DNA of 64,000 nt from Pyrinomonadaceae bacterium (GCA_026129865.1 JAHCHG010000006.1:186001-250000), one strand, 5' to 3'; positions 1-8,125 are shown, counted from the first letter of the stretch. Notes: a model not told the origin generated them from the sequence alone. A program made the numbers and translations.

Positions 1-852
1 GGATTTTTACCTTCATGGTCGCCGGACGGAAGCAGGCTTGCGTTTATGCGTTTGGAAGATTCGTCGCCCGGCATTTGGGTCGTCCGTTCGACCGGCGGTT
101 CCGAAGAAAAATTGACGCACGGCGGAATTCCATCGATCGGATATTCGGTTTCGCCGTACAATCGTATTCAAACGTTCGAGTATTCCTGGTCGCCGGATGG
201 AAATACGATCGCTTATATTTCCGACCGATCGGGCGCGCCGAACATCTGGACGGCGGCAGCTGACGGTTCGGGCGATTCACAGTTGACCCTTTTGACTGCG
301 AAAGATCGTTTAGTAAGTTGTCCGATCTGGTCACCGGACGGCAAACGGCTTGCTTATTCTTACAAGTTTACCGGTACATCGCCCAATAAAGCCGGAAAGA
401 TCGGCATTTCGATTTTTGATACTGAATCGAAAGAGGACCGAACGATCTTTGAATATGCCGGAACTTTTAGATTGATCGGCTGGTCGGAAAACGGAAATGA
501 AGTGATCTTTGCCGTTCCGTCGAAAACAAGCGTTCTTCCGGATGCGGTTGAATTGAGATCGGCGGCAATAGACACGGGCAAAACGGCGCTGATAAAAAAG
601 CTCGCCGATGCATATTATTACAATATTTTTCTTTCAGCCGATCGAAATTATGTTGCATACGCTGCGAATCGCGATCAGCGTGATAATGTCTGGACAATTC
701 CCGCGCGGGGCGGCACAGAGCAGAAAATTACAAACAACAATGACTCGAATTTATATTTTTCAAGCCTTACATGGAAACCGGATTCGACCGCAATTTATTT
801 TGGAAAACAAACTCGCTACAGTTTGATCTCCATGTTAACGAATTTTAAGTAG
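1..852 (+). CDS. TolB-like beta-propeller protein, C-terminal part (5' truncated by window)
   Basis: The reading frame is open from base 1, so the gene begins outside the window; the first in-frame ATG at 46 lies inside a repeat and is not the start. The visible 283 residues carry repeated PD40/WD40-like blades with the S/W-S-P-D-G signature: SWSPDGSRLAF at the very start, SWSPDGNTIAY, IWSPDGKRLAY and a weaker WKPDSTAIYF near the end. Such propellers in Acidobacteria usually form the C-terminal half of proteins that begin with a winged-helix or kinase domain, or belong to TolB-like periplasmic proteins. The N-terminal partner cannot be seen, so the exact role is open. The next gene follows after 12 bases and may be co-transcribed. 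Confidence 0.85.
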   Translation, partial: GFLPSWSPDGSRLAFMRLEDSSPGIWVVRSTGGSEEKLTHGGIPSIGYSVSPYNRIQTFEYSWSPDGNTIAYISDRSGAPNIWTAAADGSGDSQLTLLTAKDRLVSCPIWSPDGKRLAYSYKFTGTSPNKAGKIGISIFDTESKEDRTIFEYAGTFRLIGWSENGNEVIFAVPSKTSVLPDAVELRSAAIDTGKTALIKKLADAYYYNIFLSADRNYVAYAANRDQRDNVWTIPARGGTEQKITNNNDSNLYFSSLTWKPDSTAIYFGKQTRYSLISMLTNFK

Positions 853-864
853 AGGAGAAATTTT

Positions 865-1302
865 ATGAAAAGAAAGTCAATTTTCGTGCCGTCGATCGTT
901 TTTGCCGTTTTCGTTTTCGCTTTCAGCGCGTCGGTCAATCAAGTGAAAGGTCAAACCTGCGAAAGCAAGGACGAGGCGGCGGATGCGCAGATCGTTGAAA
1001 CCATCTACAGCAAGATCGAAGGAAATTCGAAGATCGCCGACCAGGCTTCTCATATCAACGTGGTGTCGTGCAACGCAGTTGTGAAATTACAAGGATGGGT
1101 TAATTCCGAAGACGATTACAACAAGGTTTACGATTACGCCTTCAAAACCGAAGGCGTTAAAATGGTGAATGCCAACGGTTTAGCCAAAGAAGAGCCGTCA
1201 AACGCCGCGCCGGGCGGAACCTGTCTGCCGGGAACGAAGCCCTGCAGCGATATCTGTATTCCCTCAAACGATGTCTGTAATATCAAAAACGGAAAATTGT
1301 AA
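865..1302 (+). CDS. Exported BON-domain protein with Cys-rich tail
   Basis: 145 residues. A signal peptide is visible at about 1-30 (KRK, a hydrophobic core, then VKGQ). Residues about 37-110 match the BON pattern: D-x-x-I-V-x-x-I at the start, a 'V-V-K-L-Q-G-W-V-N-S-E-D' strand-turn segment and a final 'G-V-K-M-V-N'. BON domains are periplasmic or envelope-associated and are thought to bind phospholipid or act in osmotic stress. The last 30 residues are unusual: four cysteines in C-L-P-G-T-K-P-C-S-D-I-C and NDVC, which could form two disulfides. A clear ribosome-binding site (AGAGGAGA) precedes the ATG by 7 bases. The gene ends just before a strong bidirectional terminator. BON assignment is likely; the function is unknown. 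Confidence 0.85.
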   Translation: MKRKSIFVPSIVFAVFVFAFSASVNQVKGQTCESKDEAADAQIVETIYSKIEGNSKIADQASHINVVSCNAVVKLQGWVNSEDDYNKVYDYAFKTEGVKMVNANGLAKEEPSNAAPGGTCLPGTKPCSDICIPSNDVCNIKNGKL

Positions 1303-1310
1303 AGACGCAA

Positions 1311-1347
1311 AAAAAAGCCGGCTCGAAGTTCCGTGCCGGCTTTTTTT
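1311..1347. terminator. Bidirectional intrinsic terminator
   Basis: Perfect stem AAAAAAGCCGGC (1311-1322) with GCCGGCTTTTTTT (1335-1347) around a 12-base loop. A-tract on one side and T-tract on the other let it serve both the BON gene (plus) and the convergent gene ending at 1352 (minus). Confidence 0.85.
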
Positions 1348-1351
1348 GGAA

Positions 1352-1975
1352 TTATTTTACGATTCCCATAGAATACATGATCGCCTGAAATTCATCTGCG
1401 TGATTGTCAAAATTGCTGCCTTTTGTTGAAAGCATAATATTCAGCATTTGTGTTTGTCCGCCATATTTGCGGTACGCGATCCATTGGTGCCGCTGCGGTC
1501 CGGTTTTATCTTCGGGCGACGATTCGATAAACTCAACGCCTTTTATACCGTCGATCTCGGTATATTGGACCTTTTTCACCTCGCCGTTCTTCATTCTCGT
1601 AACTGCGCCGGTATAAAATGCCTCGGTGCTCGCGTCGACGGGAAAATCATCCGCCATATTCGAGATCGAAGCGATCAGAAATGCGTTGTCCGGCGAAGCG
1701 TAGTTGAGCATCGTCCTGTCCTTTGATATTTGCTTCCAACCCTTCGGAAGTTTCCAGCTTATTCCTTGTTCTTCCCATTTCAGCGGCTCGCCGTCGAGTT
1801 TTGCCGACAGATCGGGTGTCAAAACGGCTTTTTCCGCCGAAGCTTCGGTCTTCGATGCAGGTTCCGCATTCGAATTGTTCACCGGATTAAAATCTTTGGT
1901 TCCCGTCAGTTTTTCGGTTATACCGCAAAACGACAGCGCAAACATAAAAATGCCGAGCGCCAGTAAGCTTTTCAT
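1352..1975 (-). CDS. Small exported protein of unknown function
   Basis: 207 residues from the ATG at 1975, chosen because GAGGAGG stands 9 bases upstream and a signal sequence (MKSLLALGIFMFALSFCG) starts there; the frame extends upstream to 2041 but without a ribosome site. The cysteine after ALSF resembles a lipobox, but the -1 residue is Phe, so lipidation is doubtful. A low-complexity N-S-N-A-E-P-A-S-K linker follows, then a domain of about 150 residues with W-K-L-P-K-G-W-K-Q-I, which resembles the PsbP-like or 'DUF1795-type' pattern of small lipoproteins. I do not recognise the family firmly. It sits downstream of the sigma-factor gene on the same strand (84-base gap), so regulation by or with that sigma factor is possible. 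Confidence 0.8.
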   Translation of the reverse strand: MKSLLALGIFMFALSFCGITEKLTGTKDFNPVNNSNAEPASKTEASAEKAVLTPDLSAKLDGEPLKWEEQGISWKLPKGWKQISKDRTMLNYASPDNAFLIASISNMADDFPVDASTEAFYTGAVTRMKNGEVKKVQYTEIDGIKGVEFIESSPEDKTGPQRHQWIAYRKYGGQTQMLNIMLSTKGSNFDNHADEFQAIMYSMGIVK

Positions 1976-2059
1976 AAAATAATTTCCTCCTCGTTTTTTG
2001 AAAATCGAGGGTATTGTTACGGAAAAAGCCCGATAAAGCAATTTAACGCTATTGAAAAT

Positions 2060-2620
2060 TCAGTTTGAAAGCTGCTGAAAAAGCCAGGCTTTTGCAAGGT
2101 CCCAATCGCGTCGAACGGTCGCATTGGATATCCCGAGCGCGTTTGCGGTTTCGTCGTTTGTCATTCCGCCGAAATATTTCATCTCGACGACCGCAGCCTG
2201 GCGTTGGTCAAACGATGAAAGTCTCGTAAGTGCGTCATCAAGTGCTATTAGATCGATGGAACGTTCCGCCGCGGCGGCACCGGCAGCATCGTCAAGCGAG
2301 ACCGAATTTTCAGAACCTCCGCGTTTTTCGCGCTTTTTGGAACGCGCGTGATCGACAAGAATTCTCCGCATAGCCGTCGCCGCAATGGCGAAAAAATGAT
2401 CGCGATCTTCGAATTCAACCTCGCTCTTGCCGGAAAGCTTTAGATAAGCCTCATGAACCAGCGCGGTCGTTTGCAGCGTGTGCCCGCCGCGCTCGCTCCG
2501 CAAATATGCGGACGCGCGGCGGCGGAGTTCGTTGTAAACGAAAGGAAAAAGCTCATCGAACGCTTCCTGTCTGCCGTTTTTCCATTGATGCAAAAGTGCT
2601 GTAATGTTCGCCGGTTTCAT
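2060..2620 (-). CDS. ECF-type RNA polymerase sigma factor (acidobacterial/planctomycete ECF family)
   Basis: About 187 residues. Region 2 is visible as Y-N-E-L-R-R-R-A-S-A-Y-L-R-S-E and L-V-H-E-A-Y-L-K-L, followed by 'FFAIAATAMRRILVDHAR', the hallmark of the Sigma70_ECF family (PF07638/TIGR02999) common in Acidobacteria and Planctomycetes. Region 4 is 'LSSFDQRQAAVVEMKYFGGMTNDETANALGISNATVRRDW', a helix-turn-helix that would read the -35 element. The start at 2620 (MKPAN) is chosen because GGGAAC precedes it; ATGs at 2632 and 2671 are possible. Such factors are often linked to Ser/Thr kinases, and a kinase lies 0.75 kb away on the other strand. No anti-sigma gene is adjacent. Confidence 0.88.
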   Translation of the reverse strand: MKPANITALLHQWKNGRQEAFDELFPFVYNELRRRASAYLRSERGGHTLQTTALVHEAYLKLSGKSEVEFEDRDHFFAIAATAMRRILVDHARSKKREKRGGSENSVSLDDAAGAAAAERSIDLIALDDALTRLSSFDQRQAAVVEMKYFGGMTNDETANALGISNATVRRDWDLAKAWLFQQLSN

Positions 2621-2787
2621 CTGTTCCCGCATTTTGGTTAAAAGGATATTCGCGTACCGAATTTTAGTCAAAAAAATAAATGAGCGGTTTTGTTCTCAAA
2701 TGACGCCTTTATAAGTGAGACAACGGTCGTGGGCGAAAACGTCCAATGAAGCCGCCTCAAAATCAAATCGAATCCAGGAGAAATTAT

Positions 2788-3288
2788 ATGAAGAGATCAA
2801 TATCAATTTTATTAGCAATTATGACGCTGTTTGTTTTTACAGCCTCGGCACAAGCTCAGAACGGACGCGCGGAAGACGAAAAAGCGATCAAAAAAGTGGT
2901 CGGGAACTTAATGGACGCATGGGCAGCGGGCGATGCAAAAAGTTTTGCCGACAATTTTTACGATGACGTCGATTACACGGTTTGGAACGGAATTCGGATG
3001 TCGGGGCGCGAAGAGAACATCAAAGGTCATCAGGCGATCTTCGACACTATCTACAAAGACACGCGAATGGAAGCAGAGATCGTCAAGATCCGATTTATGA
3101 CCGACGATGTCGCGGCGGTTCAGACAAAGAGCAATATCTATCGCGACGGAAAAGCGTTGGAAAATGTACCGACGGCGCTGCCGCTTCTGGTTTTTCAAAA
3201 AACCAATGGAAACTGGAAAATTGCCGTTCTGCAAAACACGCCGGTCATTAAACAAGGCGAACTCGTGGTGGGAAGAACGGTAAATTAG
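2788..3288 (+). CDS. Exported SnoaL-like/DUF4440 protein
   Basis: 166 residues from the ATG at 2788, which has CAGGAG 7 bases upstream and begins a clean signal peptide (MKRSISILLAIMTLFVFTASAQAQ). An ATG 42 bases upstream is in frame but lacks a ribosome site. The mature part has the NTF2/SnoaL fold pattern: 'AIKKVVGNLMDAWAAGDAKSFADNF', then D-V-D-Y, 'G-R-E-E-N-I-K-G-H-Q-A-I' and a C-terminal 'FQKTNGNWKIAVLQNTPV'. This matches the SgcJ/EcaC or DUF4440 group, which covers small enzymes and ligand-binding proteins, so no reaction can be named. It is exported to the periplasm. It lies between the divergent sigma factor and the kinase. Confidence 0.85.
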   Translation: MKRSISILLAIMTLFVFTASAQAQNGRAEDEKAIKKVVGNLMDAWAAGDAKSFADNFYDDVDYTVWNGIRMSGREENIKGHQAIFDTIYKDTRMEAEIVKIRFMTDDVAAVQTKSNIYRDGKALENVPTALPLLVFQKTNGNWKIAVLQNTPVIKQGELVVGRTVN

Positions 3289-3319
3289 CGAATGAAAACG
3301 CACGAAATTTAATAAAAAT

Positions 3320-3369
3320 CGGAAAAAGCATTATTATGACGGGTAAATCGTCTAAATAATCTTTTTCCG
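3320..3369 (+). promoter_or_regulatory. Hairpin abutting the kinase start codon
   Basis: CGGAAAAAG-C-ATTATT (3320-3335) pairs with AATAAT-CTTTTTCCG (3355-3369), leaving one bulged C and a 19-base loop. The 3' arm ends on the base before the ATG at 3370 and there is no Shine-Dalgarno sequence. It could occlude translation initiation, or be a weak terminator for the upstream gene. The fold is seen; the role is inferred. Confidence 0.55.
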
Positions 3370-6336
3370 ATGATCGAATGTCCGCAATGTTTGAAAGAAT
3401 CGACCGTTCGCGCCGGTCTGTGCGAAGTCTGCGGTTTCTCATTTTCCCGCGAGCTCGACGAAACAACTGGTGAAGACCGTTTTGACAAAACAGATACGAC
3501 GAAAATTCTGTCGGGAACAACAATGACACCGGAAAAATGGCAACAAATTAAAGCTTTTTTCGAAGCGGCAAAGGACGTTTCTGCCGACAAACGCGGACGT
3601 TTTCTGGAAAATGCCTGCGCCGGTGACGCCGAACTTAAACGCAGCGTCGAAAAACTTCTTCATTCGTTCGAATCTGCCGACTCTTTTCTCGAAGGTCACG
3701 CCGTCGCGGAGGCTTTAAGTCTATTTGACGAAAATAAAACAAAAGCTCTAGGAAACACGACGGGCGATATAAAAAACGGAAATTTTGTTGCCGGAACTGT
3801 TCTAGACGAACGGTATCGCATCATCGGTCTTTTGGGAAAAGGCGGAATGGGCGAGGTTTACAAGGCGGAAGACATAAAGCTCGATCAAACGGTCGCGCTG
3901 AAATTTCTTCCGGAAAAATTGGCGAAAAACGCCGAAGCATTACGAAGATTTATCGGCGAAGTAAAAACGGCGCGGCAGGTTTCTCATGCAAATGTCTGCA
4001 AGGTTTTCGACATCGGCGAGATCGACGGACGACATTTTCTTTCGATGGAATTTATCGACGGCGACGATCTTTCGCAGCTGCTAAGAAGGATCGGGCGTCT
4101 GCCGTCCGACAAGGCGGCGGAAATTTCGCGGCAGATCTGTTTCGGTCTTCACGCCATCCATGAATCGGGCATTCTTCACCGCGATCTGAAGCCCGCGAAC
4201 ATTATCATCGATTCAAACGGCAAGGCGCGAATTACCGATTTCGGGATTGCCGGCATTGAAGCCGACATTTCCAAGGACGAAGCCCGCGTGGGAACGCCCG
4301 CGTATATGTCGCCGGAACAGATCGCCGGTCGCGATGTTACGACACGAAGCGACCTTTACTCGCTCGGGCTGCTTTTATACGAGATCTTTACCGGCAAACA
4401 GGCGGTCGAGGCGGATTCGTTCGATGAATTGATCGAAAAGCAACGAACGACGACGCCGGAAAACCCTTCAAGAATAGTCGAAAACATCGACCCAATCGTT
4501 GAAAAAACGATCAACCGCTGCCTTGAAAAAAAACCTGACGACCGTCCCGCATCGGCGCTCCAGGTCGCGCTTTCGCTTCCGGGAGGAAATCCTTTGGAAG
4601 CCGCGATCGCCGCGGGTGAAACACCTTCGCCGGAAATGGTCGCCGCCGCGCCGAAAAAGGGAGCGTTGACGCCGGTTGCAGCATTGGGTTTTGCCGCTGC
4701 TTTCTCTGTTCTTTACTTTGGAGCGTTGCTATTTGGACAGACATATAAAGCTTTTAGTCTTACGCCATTTGAAAAGCCGCCGGAAGTGCTTGCGGACAGG
4801 TCGAAGCAAATAATTCAAAAATTTGGTTACGGCGAAACTCCTGTTGATACTGAATATGAATTCGTCCAGGATAATTCGTTCCTAAAAGTTCACGATTCGT
4901 TGGTGTTCGGAGACAGTAAATTCGGGCATTCTTACCGCGAAATGATCCGCGCCGGGCAGCCTTATAACATCTATTTTTTATATCGCCAATCCCCGGATTA
5001 CCTTGAACCTGTCGATAGTATTAAAGTTTCGGAAAGTGAACCCCCGTTAACGCGTCCCGGAATGGCAAATGTCAAACTCGATACTCGCGGACGCGTACTC
5101 GAGTTCGTCACAGTTCCGGAAAATGAAACATTGCGACGAGATTCTGCGGACGTGCACTGGGAAGATGTTTTTACGGAGGCGGGGTTGGACCTGGCGAAAT
5201 TCGAAGAAATAGAATCAAACACCATTCCACCAGTTTTTGCCGACAGAAGAAGAACCTGGACCGGAGGTTTGGCGGATTTTCAAGATATTCCGATTCGGAT
5301 CGAAGCCGCCGAATTTAATGGTAAACCTGTCTATTTCAAGGTTTTTGCTCCGTGGGATCTGGAATCGCGCGAAACCGCGGGCGGGCAAACCGCATCGAGA
5401 AAATACGGTACCGTCATCATTATTCTGTGGGTTTTTATCGCCATTATCGGTTCGATATTTTTTGCCTATCGAAACCTGAAAGCCGGACGCGGCGATCTGC
5501 GCGGCGGTTTGAAACTGTCAATGTTCCTATTCGCCGTCGCTTTCTCAAGCCAACTTATTTCTGCCGACCACGTCCCGACGATCTGGGGTGAATTGTCGAT
5601 AGTTTATGAAGCAGTAAGCTTCGCTGTGATCTTAGCGATCTCAATCGGTCTTTTATATATTGCGCTCGAGCCGTTTATCCGCCGTTCGTGGTCGGAAGTG
5701 CTCATTTCCTGGTCGCGAATTATGGCGGGTGATTTTCGCGATCCGATGGTCGGACGTGATGTTTTAATCGGCGGGCTGCTTGGTTTGGGACACACGATAG
5801 GAATATCTGCCGGACTGCTTCTGGTTCAGGTTTACAACGGTAATTTTGATCTGGTAACGGACGCTTTTGCCCTGGAAGGAATAAACGGAGCGGGAGCCCT
5901 GACCGCAAGTTTGCTCTTTCAGTTGGTCAGCCAAATCTTTCAAAGTTTTGCAATGCTGTTTTTGGCGTACTTACTTTATCGTCTTACCGGTAATAAGTTT
6001 ATCGGTATTTTGCTTGTCGGATTTGTGTTTTTCTTCATTCAATTTTTATTTTTTGCGATCACGGTTCACTGGCTCCTGACTGTTTCAGCTCTGATAAATT
6101 CCGTTTGTATGGTGATCGCCTTGTACCGTTACGGTTTGCTCGGGCTGATCGCTTTCTGGTTTTTCTTTATTTTGACTTATTTATATCCGGTAACTTTTAA
6201 CGGCTCTGATTTCTACTTTCCGACCTCGATGCTGACCGTCATCGTTACTCTTACCGTCATTTTCTACGCCGCCTATATCTCGAGCGCGGGAAAAGCGGTT
6301 TTGGGGTATAAATTTCGCTCTCAAGTTGTCGATTAG
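3370..6336 (+). CDS. Zinc-ribbon Ser/Thr protein kinase with multi-pass membrane C-terminus
   Basis: 988 residues. An N-terminal zinc ribbon (C-P-Q-C at 4-7, C-E-V-C at 18-21) is followed by the acidobacterial pre-kinase segment 'TPEKWQQIKAFFEAAKDV' (about 52-69). The Hanks kinase domain runs about 148-415: GKGGMGEV loop near 155, VALK lysine near 178, HRDLKPAN near 270, DFG near 290 and an APE-like SPE. All catalytic residues are present. A transmembrane helix lies near 432-455, a periplasmic region of about 220 residues follows, then a helix near 682-702 and about seven further helices. The tail contains 'EPFIRR-SW-E-LISWSR' and 'DFRDP-VGRDVLIGG', which I recall from other acidobacterial kinases but cannot name. 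The ATG at 3370 is the only possible start after the upstream stop. Substrate unknown. Confidence 0.93.
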   Translation: MIECPQCLKESTVRAGLCEVCGFSFSRELDETTGEDRFDKTDTTKILSGTTMTPEKWQQIKAFFEAAKDVSADKRGRFLENACAGDAELKRSVEKLLHSFESADSFLEGHAVAEALSLFDENKTKALGNTTGDIKNGNFVAGTVLDERYRIIGLLGKGGMGEVYKAEDIKLDQTVALKFLPEKLAKNAEALRRFIGEVKTARQVSHANVCKVFDIGEIDGRHFLSMEFIDGDDLSQLLRRIGRLPSDKAAEISRQICFGLHAIHESGILHRDLKPANIIIDSNGKARITDFGIAGIEADISKDEARVGTPAYMSPEQIAGRDVTTRSDLYSLGLLLYEIFTGKQAVEADSFDELIEKQRTTTPENPSRIVENIDPIVEKTINRCLEKKPDDRPASALQVALSLPGGNPLEAAIAAGETPSPEMVAAAPKKGALTPVAALGFAAAFSVLYFGALLFGQTYKAFSLTPFEKPPEVLADRSKQIIQKFGYGETPVDTEYEFVQDNSFLKVHDSLVFGDSKFGHSYREMIRAGQPYNIYFLYRQSPDYLEPVDSIKVSESEPPLTRPGMANVKLDTRGRVLEFVTVPENETLRRDSADVHWEDVFTEAGLDLAKFEEIESNTIPPVFADRRRTWTGGLADFQDIPIRIEAAEFNGKPVYFKVFAPWDLESRETAGGQTASRKYGTVIIILWVFIAIIGSIFFAYRNLKAGRGDLRGGLKLSMFLFAVAFSSQLISADHVPTIWGELSIVYEAVSFAVILAISIGLLYIALEPFIRRSWSEVLISWSRIMAGDFRDPMVGRDVLIGGLLGLGHTIGISAGLLLVQVYNGNFDLVTDAFALEGINGAGALTASLLFQLVSQIFQSFAMLFLAYLLYRLTGNKFIGILLVGFVFFFIQFLFFAITVHWLLTVSALINSVCMVIALYRYGLLGLIAFWFFFILTYLYPVTFNGSDFYFPTSMLTVIVTLTVIFYAAYISSAGKAVLGYKFRSQVVD

Positions 6337-6353
6337 TTCGGTGAAACCGTTCT

Positions 6354-6385
6354 GTTTAGCGCGAAAAATCGCTTTCGCGCTAAAC
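6354..6385. terminator. Perfect inverted repeat after the kinase gene
   Basis: GTTTAGCGCGAAA (6354-6366) and TTTCGCGCTAAAC (6373-6385) form a 13-bp stem around a 6-base loop, 18 bases after the kinase stop. There is no T-tract, so it is either a 3'-end stabiliser or a factor-dependent terminator. In the rest of the 6337-6645 gap I see only a short GGCGCAAGCGCC palindrome near 6503 and no convincing gene. Confidence 0.5.
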
Positions 6386-6645
6386 TCTATGCATCAACAA
6401 ACCACTTCGCACACGTCATCCGCGCCGGAAAATGAAAGTAAATGATGATCGAACTTGAGTGCCTAAATAAGCGTTTTCGCATTTATTGCGCCCCTACTTA
6501 AAAGGCGCAAGCGCCGTGAAAACTCTAGTTATCGAAAAGAAAGATCACGAGTTTATCGGAAAGGCATTGGAACTTCGTCAGACCCGAAGCTGGTTTCTAA
6601 CAGAGATCCGCTTGATAACTACTGCACCGATCTGTCGCCGACGGC

Positions 6646-7098
6646 TCAATCCCATACATACCGCTCGTCAAAATCGATCGAATATTTTGTCAAAAATGAT
6701 CGATATTCTTCCTTGAAGTCTTTATCTTTATGATGTTCTTTCTGGCTGGCAATATAGTTTTCTACAACCTCGATCTCGGTTTGCCCGACCGAGAATGCGC
6801 CGTATCCCCGCTGCCAGTAAAAATTTTTGGGATTAATGTTTTGAGATTTGATCCAGCGGGAACTCGCGCGCTTGATGTCGCCGATAAGCTCCGGAATATC
6901 GATCTTCTTCGGCAGAGAGATCAACAGGTGAATATGATCCGCTGCTCCGTTCGCAATAATAAGATGAGCGTTGTTGTTTGCGGCGACTCCATGAATGTAC
7001 CCAAAAAGACCTTTTTCAATTTCAGGAGCGATCAGTTTTGCACGGTTTTTTGTAGAGAAAACAATATGGACAAAAATCCTGGAAATTGATTGAGGCAT
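6646..7098 (-). CDS. IS200-like/REP-associated HUH tyrosine transposase
   Basis: 150 residues, typical of the single-domain Y1 transposases (PF01797). The metal-binding HUH motif is D-H-I-H-L-L-I (H55, H57). The nucleophile is Y115 in 'VVENYIASQKEHH' with Q119, and the conserved W-Q-R-G-Y-G-A-F-S-V segment lies at 95-104. Such enzymes nick single-stranded hairpin DNA. No TnpB-like gene is adjacent. The 5' side of the gene opens directly into about 1 kb of palindromic repeats (7159-8125), which is the arrangement of RAYT genes with their REP sequences. A plain IS200-type element is the alternative. The gene appears intact, with the catalytic residues in place. Confidence 0.9.
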   Translation of the reverse strand: MPQSISRIFVHIVFSTKNRAKLIAPEIEKGLFGYIHGVAANNNAHLIIANGAADHIHLLISLPKKIDIPELIGDIKRASSRWIKSQNINPKNFYWQRGYGAFSVGQTEIEVVENYIASQKEHHKDKDFKEEYRSFLTKYSIDFDERYVWD

Positions 7099-7268
7099 AA
7101 GCGTTGAAAGTTAATGAGATCTAATTTTTCAAAAGTTCTTATGAAATATTCAATTAAATTTGCGGACGATGTTCGGCAAGTATCGAAGCTCAAAATTTGT
7201 CCGCGAACTGGCTCGATTGAAGTTCGTTAACACAATGCATCAAGTCGCCAAAGGCGACAAACATATAG

Positions 7269-7856
7269 TTTTGCGAACAATGTTTGGCATCTATCGAAGT
7301 ACGAATATGTCCGCAAATGGGTTCGAAAGAGATCCGTTAACACAATGCATCGAGTCGCCAAAGGCGACAAACATATTAGCCTAGCGAGAATCGCTAGGTA
7401 AAGTGAAAACAAGCCGCCGTCGCTGTAAGCGACGAACAATGCAAATGTTTTGTTGGTCGCCTTCAGCGACCGGATTCTGATGATCGCCGGACCTATGGTT
7501 TCGGCGAAACGCCTTCACCATAGGCTAATATGTGTGTCGCCTTTGGCGACCGGATTGTGACGTTCGTCTGCTGAGTCTCAAGCGTAGACAATAATATAGT
7601 TTTGCGGACACTGTTCGGCATGTATCGAAGTTCAAAATATGTCCGCGAACGGGTTTGATCGAATTCCGTTAATTCAATGCATTATGTCGCCAAAGGCGAC
7701 AAACATATTAGCCTAGCGAGAATCGCTAGGTAATGAGAAAAAAAGCTGCCGTCGCTGAAAGCGACGAACAATGTAAATGTTTTGTTGGTCGCCTTCAGCG
7801 ACCGGATCTTAATGATTGTCGGACTTATGGTTTCGGCGAAACGCCTTCACCATAGG
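7269..7856. repeat. 332-bp higher-order direct repeat
   Basis: The ordered block of dyads (GTCGCC, CCTAGCGA, GTCGCT, GGTCGC, CCTATGG types) occurs twice with a constant offset of 332 bases: 7354/7686, 7380/7712, 7419/7751, 7455/7787 and 7492/7824. A shorter 110-bp unit containing 'tttgcggac...gttcggca...tatcgaag...gttaa...caatgcat' is seen three times, starting near 7159, 7269 and 7600. The array therefore grew by duplication of whole blocks, not by independent insertion of single palindromes. Confidence 0.85.
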
Positions 7857-8125
7857 CTAATATGTTTGTCGCTTTCAGCGACGGGACGGTAAATGATCGT
7901 GGGACCTATGGTTCCGACGAAACGCCTGCACCATAGGCTAGTATGCGTGTCGCTTTCAGCGACTGGGAATTAAATGATCGTCGAACCTATGGTTCCGGCG
8001 AAACACCTTCACCATAGGCTAGTATGCGTGTCGCTTTCAGCGACTGGGAATTAATTGATCGTCGAACCTATGGTTCCGGCGAAACGCCTTCACCATAGGC
8101 TAGGATGTGTGTCGCTTTCAGCGAC
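7824..8125. repeat. 81-bp tandem repeat, about four copies
   Basis: The CCTATGG...CCATAGG hairpin recurs at 7824, 7905, 7986 and 8067, and the GTCGCTTTCAGCGAC hairpin at 7868, 7949, 8030 and 8111: both have an exact period of 81. The units are nearly identical, so this expansion is recent. Each unit would give two stem-loops if transcribed. Confidence 0.9.

Larger units (their letters stand above)
7159..8125. repeat. Nested palindromic repeat array (REP-like) beside the transposase
   Basis: This 1-kb stretch has no believable gene and is almost wholly repetitive. At least ten 15-17-base dyads share the core GTCGC-5N-GCGAC: GTCGCCAAAGGCGAC at 7244, 7354 and 7686; GTCGCTGTAAGCGAC or GTCGCTGAAAGCGAC at 7419 and 7751; GGTCGCCTTCAGCGACC at 7455 and 7787; GTCGCCTTTGGCGAC at 7536; GTCGCTTTCAGCGAC at 7868, 7949, 8030 and 8111. 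Two further dyads occur: CCTAGCGA-GAA-TCGCTAGG (7380, 7712) and a 33-base CCTATGG...CCATAGG hairpin (7492, 7824, 7905, 7986, 8067). Compensating changes keep the stems paired, so structure appears conserved. The tail 8126-8319 holds nothing recognisable. Confidence 0.92.

Noticed and set aside
6486-6716. Small gene before the transposase end (76 codons, plus)
   Set aside because: Overlaps the transposase 3' end on the opposite strand and shows no ribosome site or recognisable domain.
7160-7439. Short frames of 70-74 codons inside the repeat array
   Set aside because: They simply translate the dyads, begin without ribosome sites and have no family features.
7159-8125. CRISPR-like spacing of palindromes near a transposase
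   Set aside because: Inter-palindrome sequences are themselves repeated, so they are not spacers; no cas genes present.
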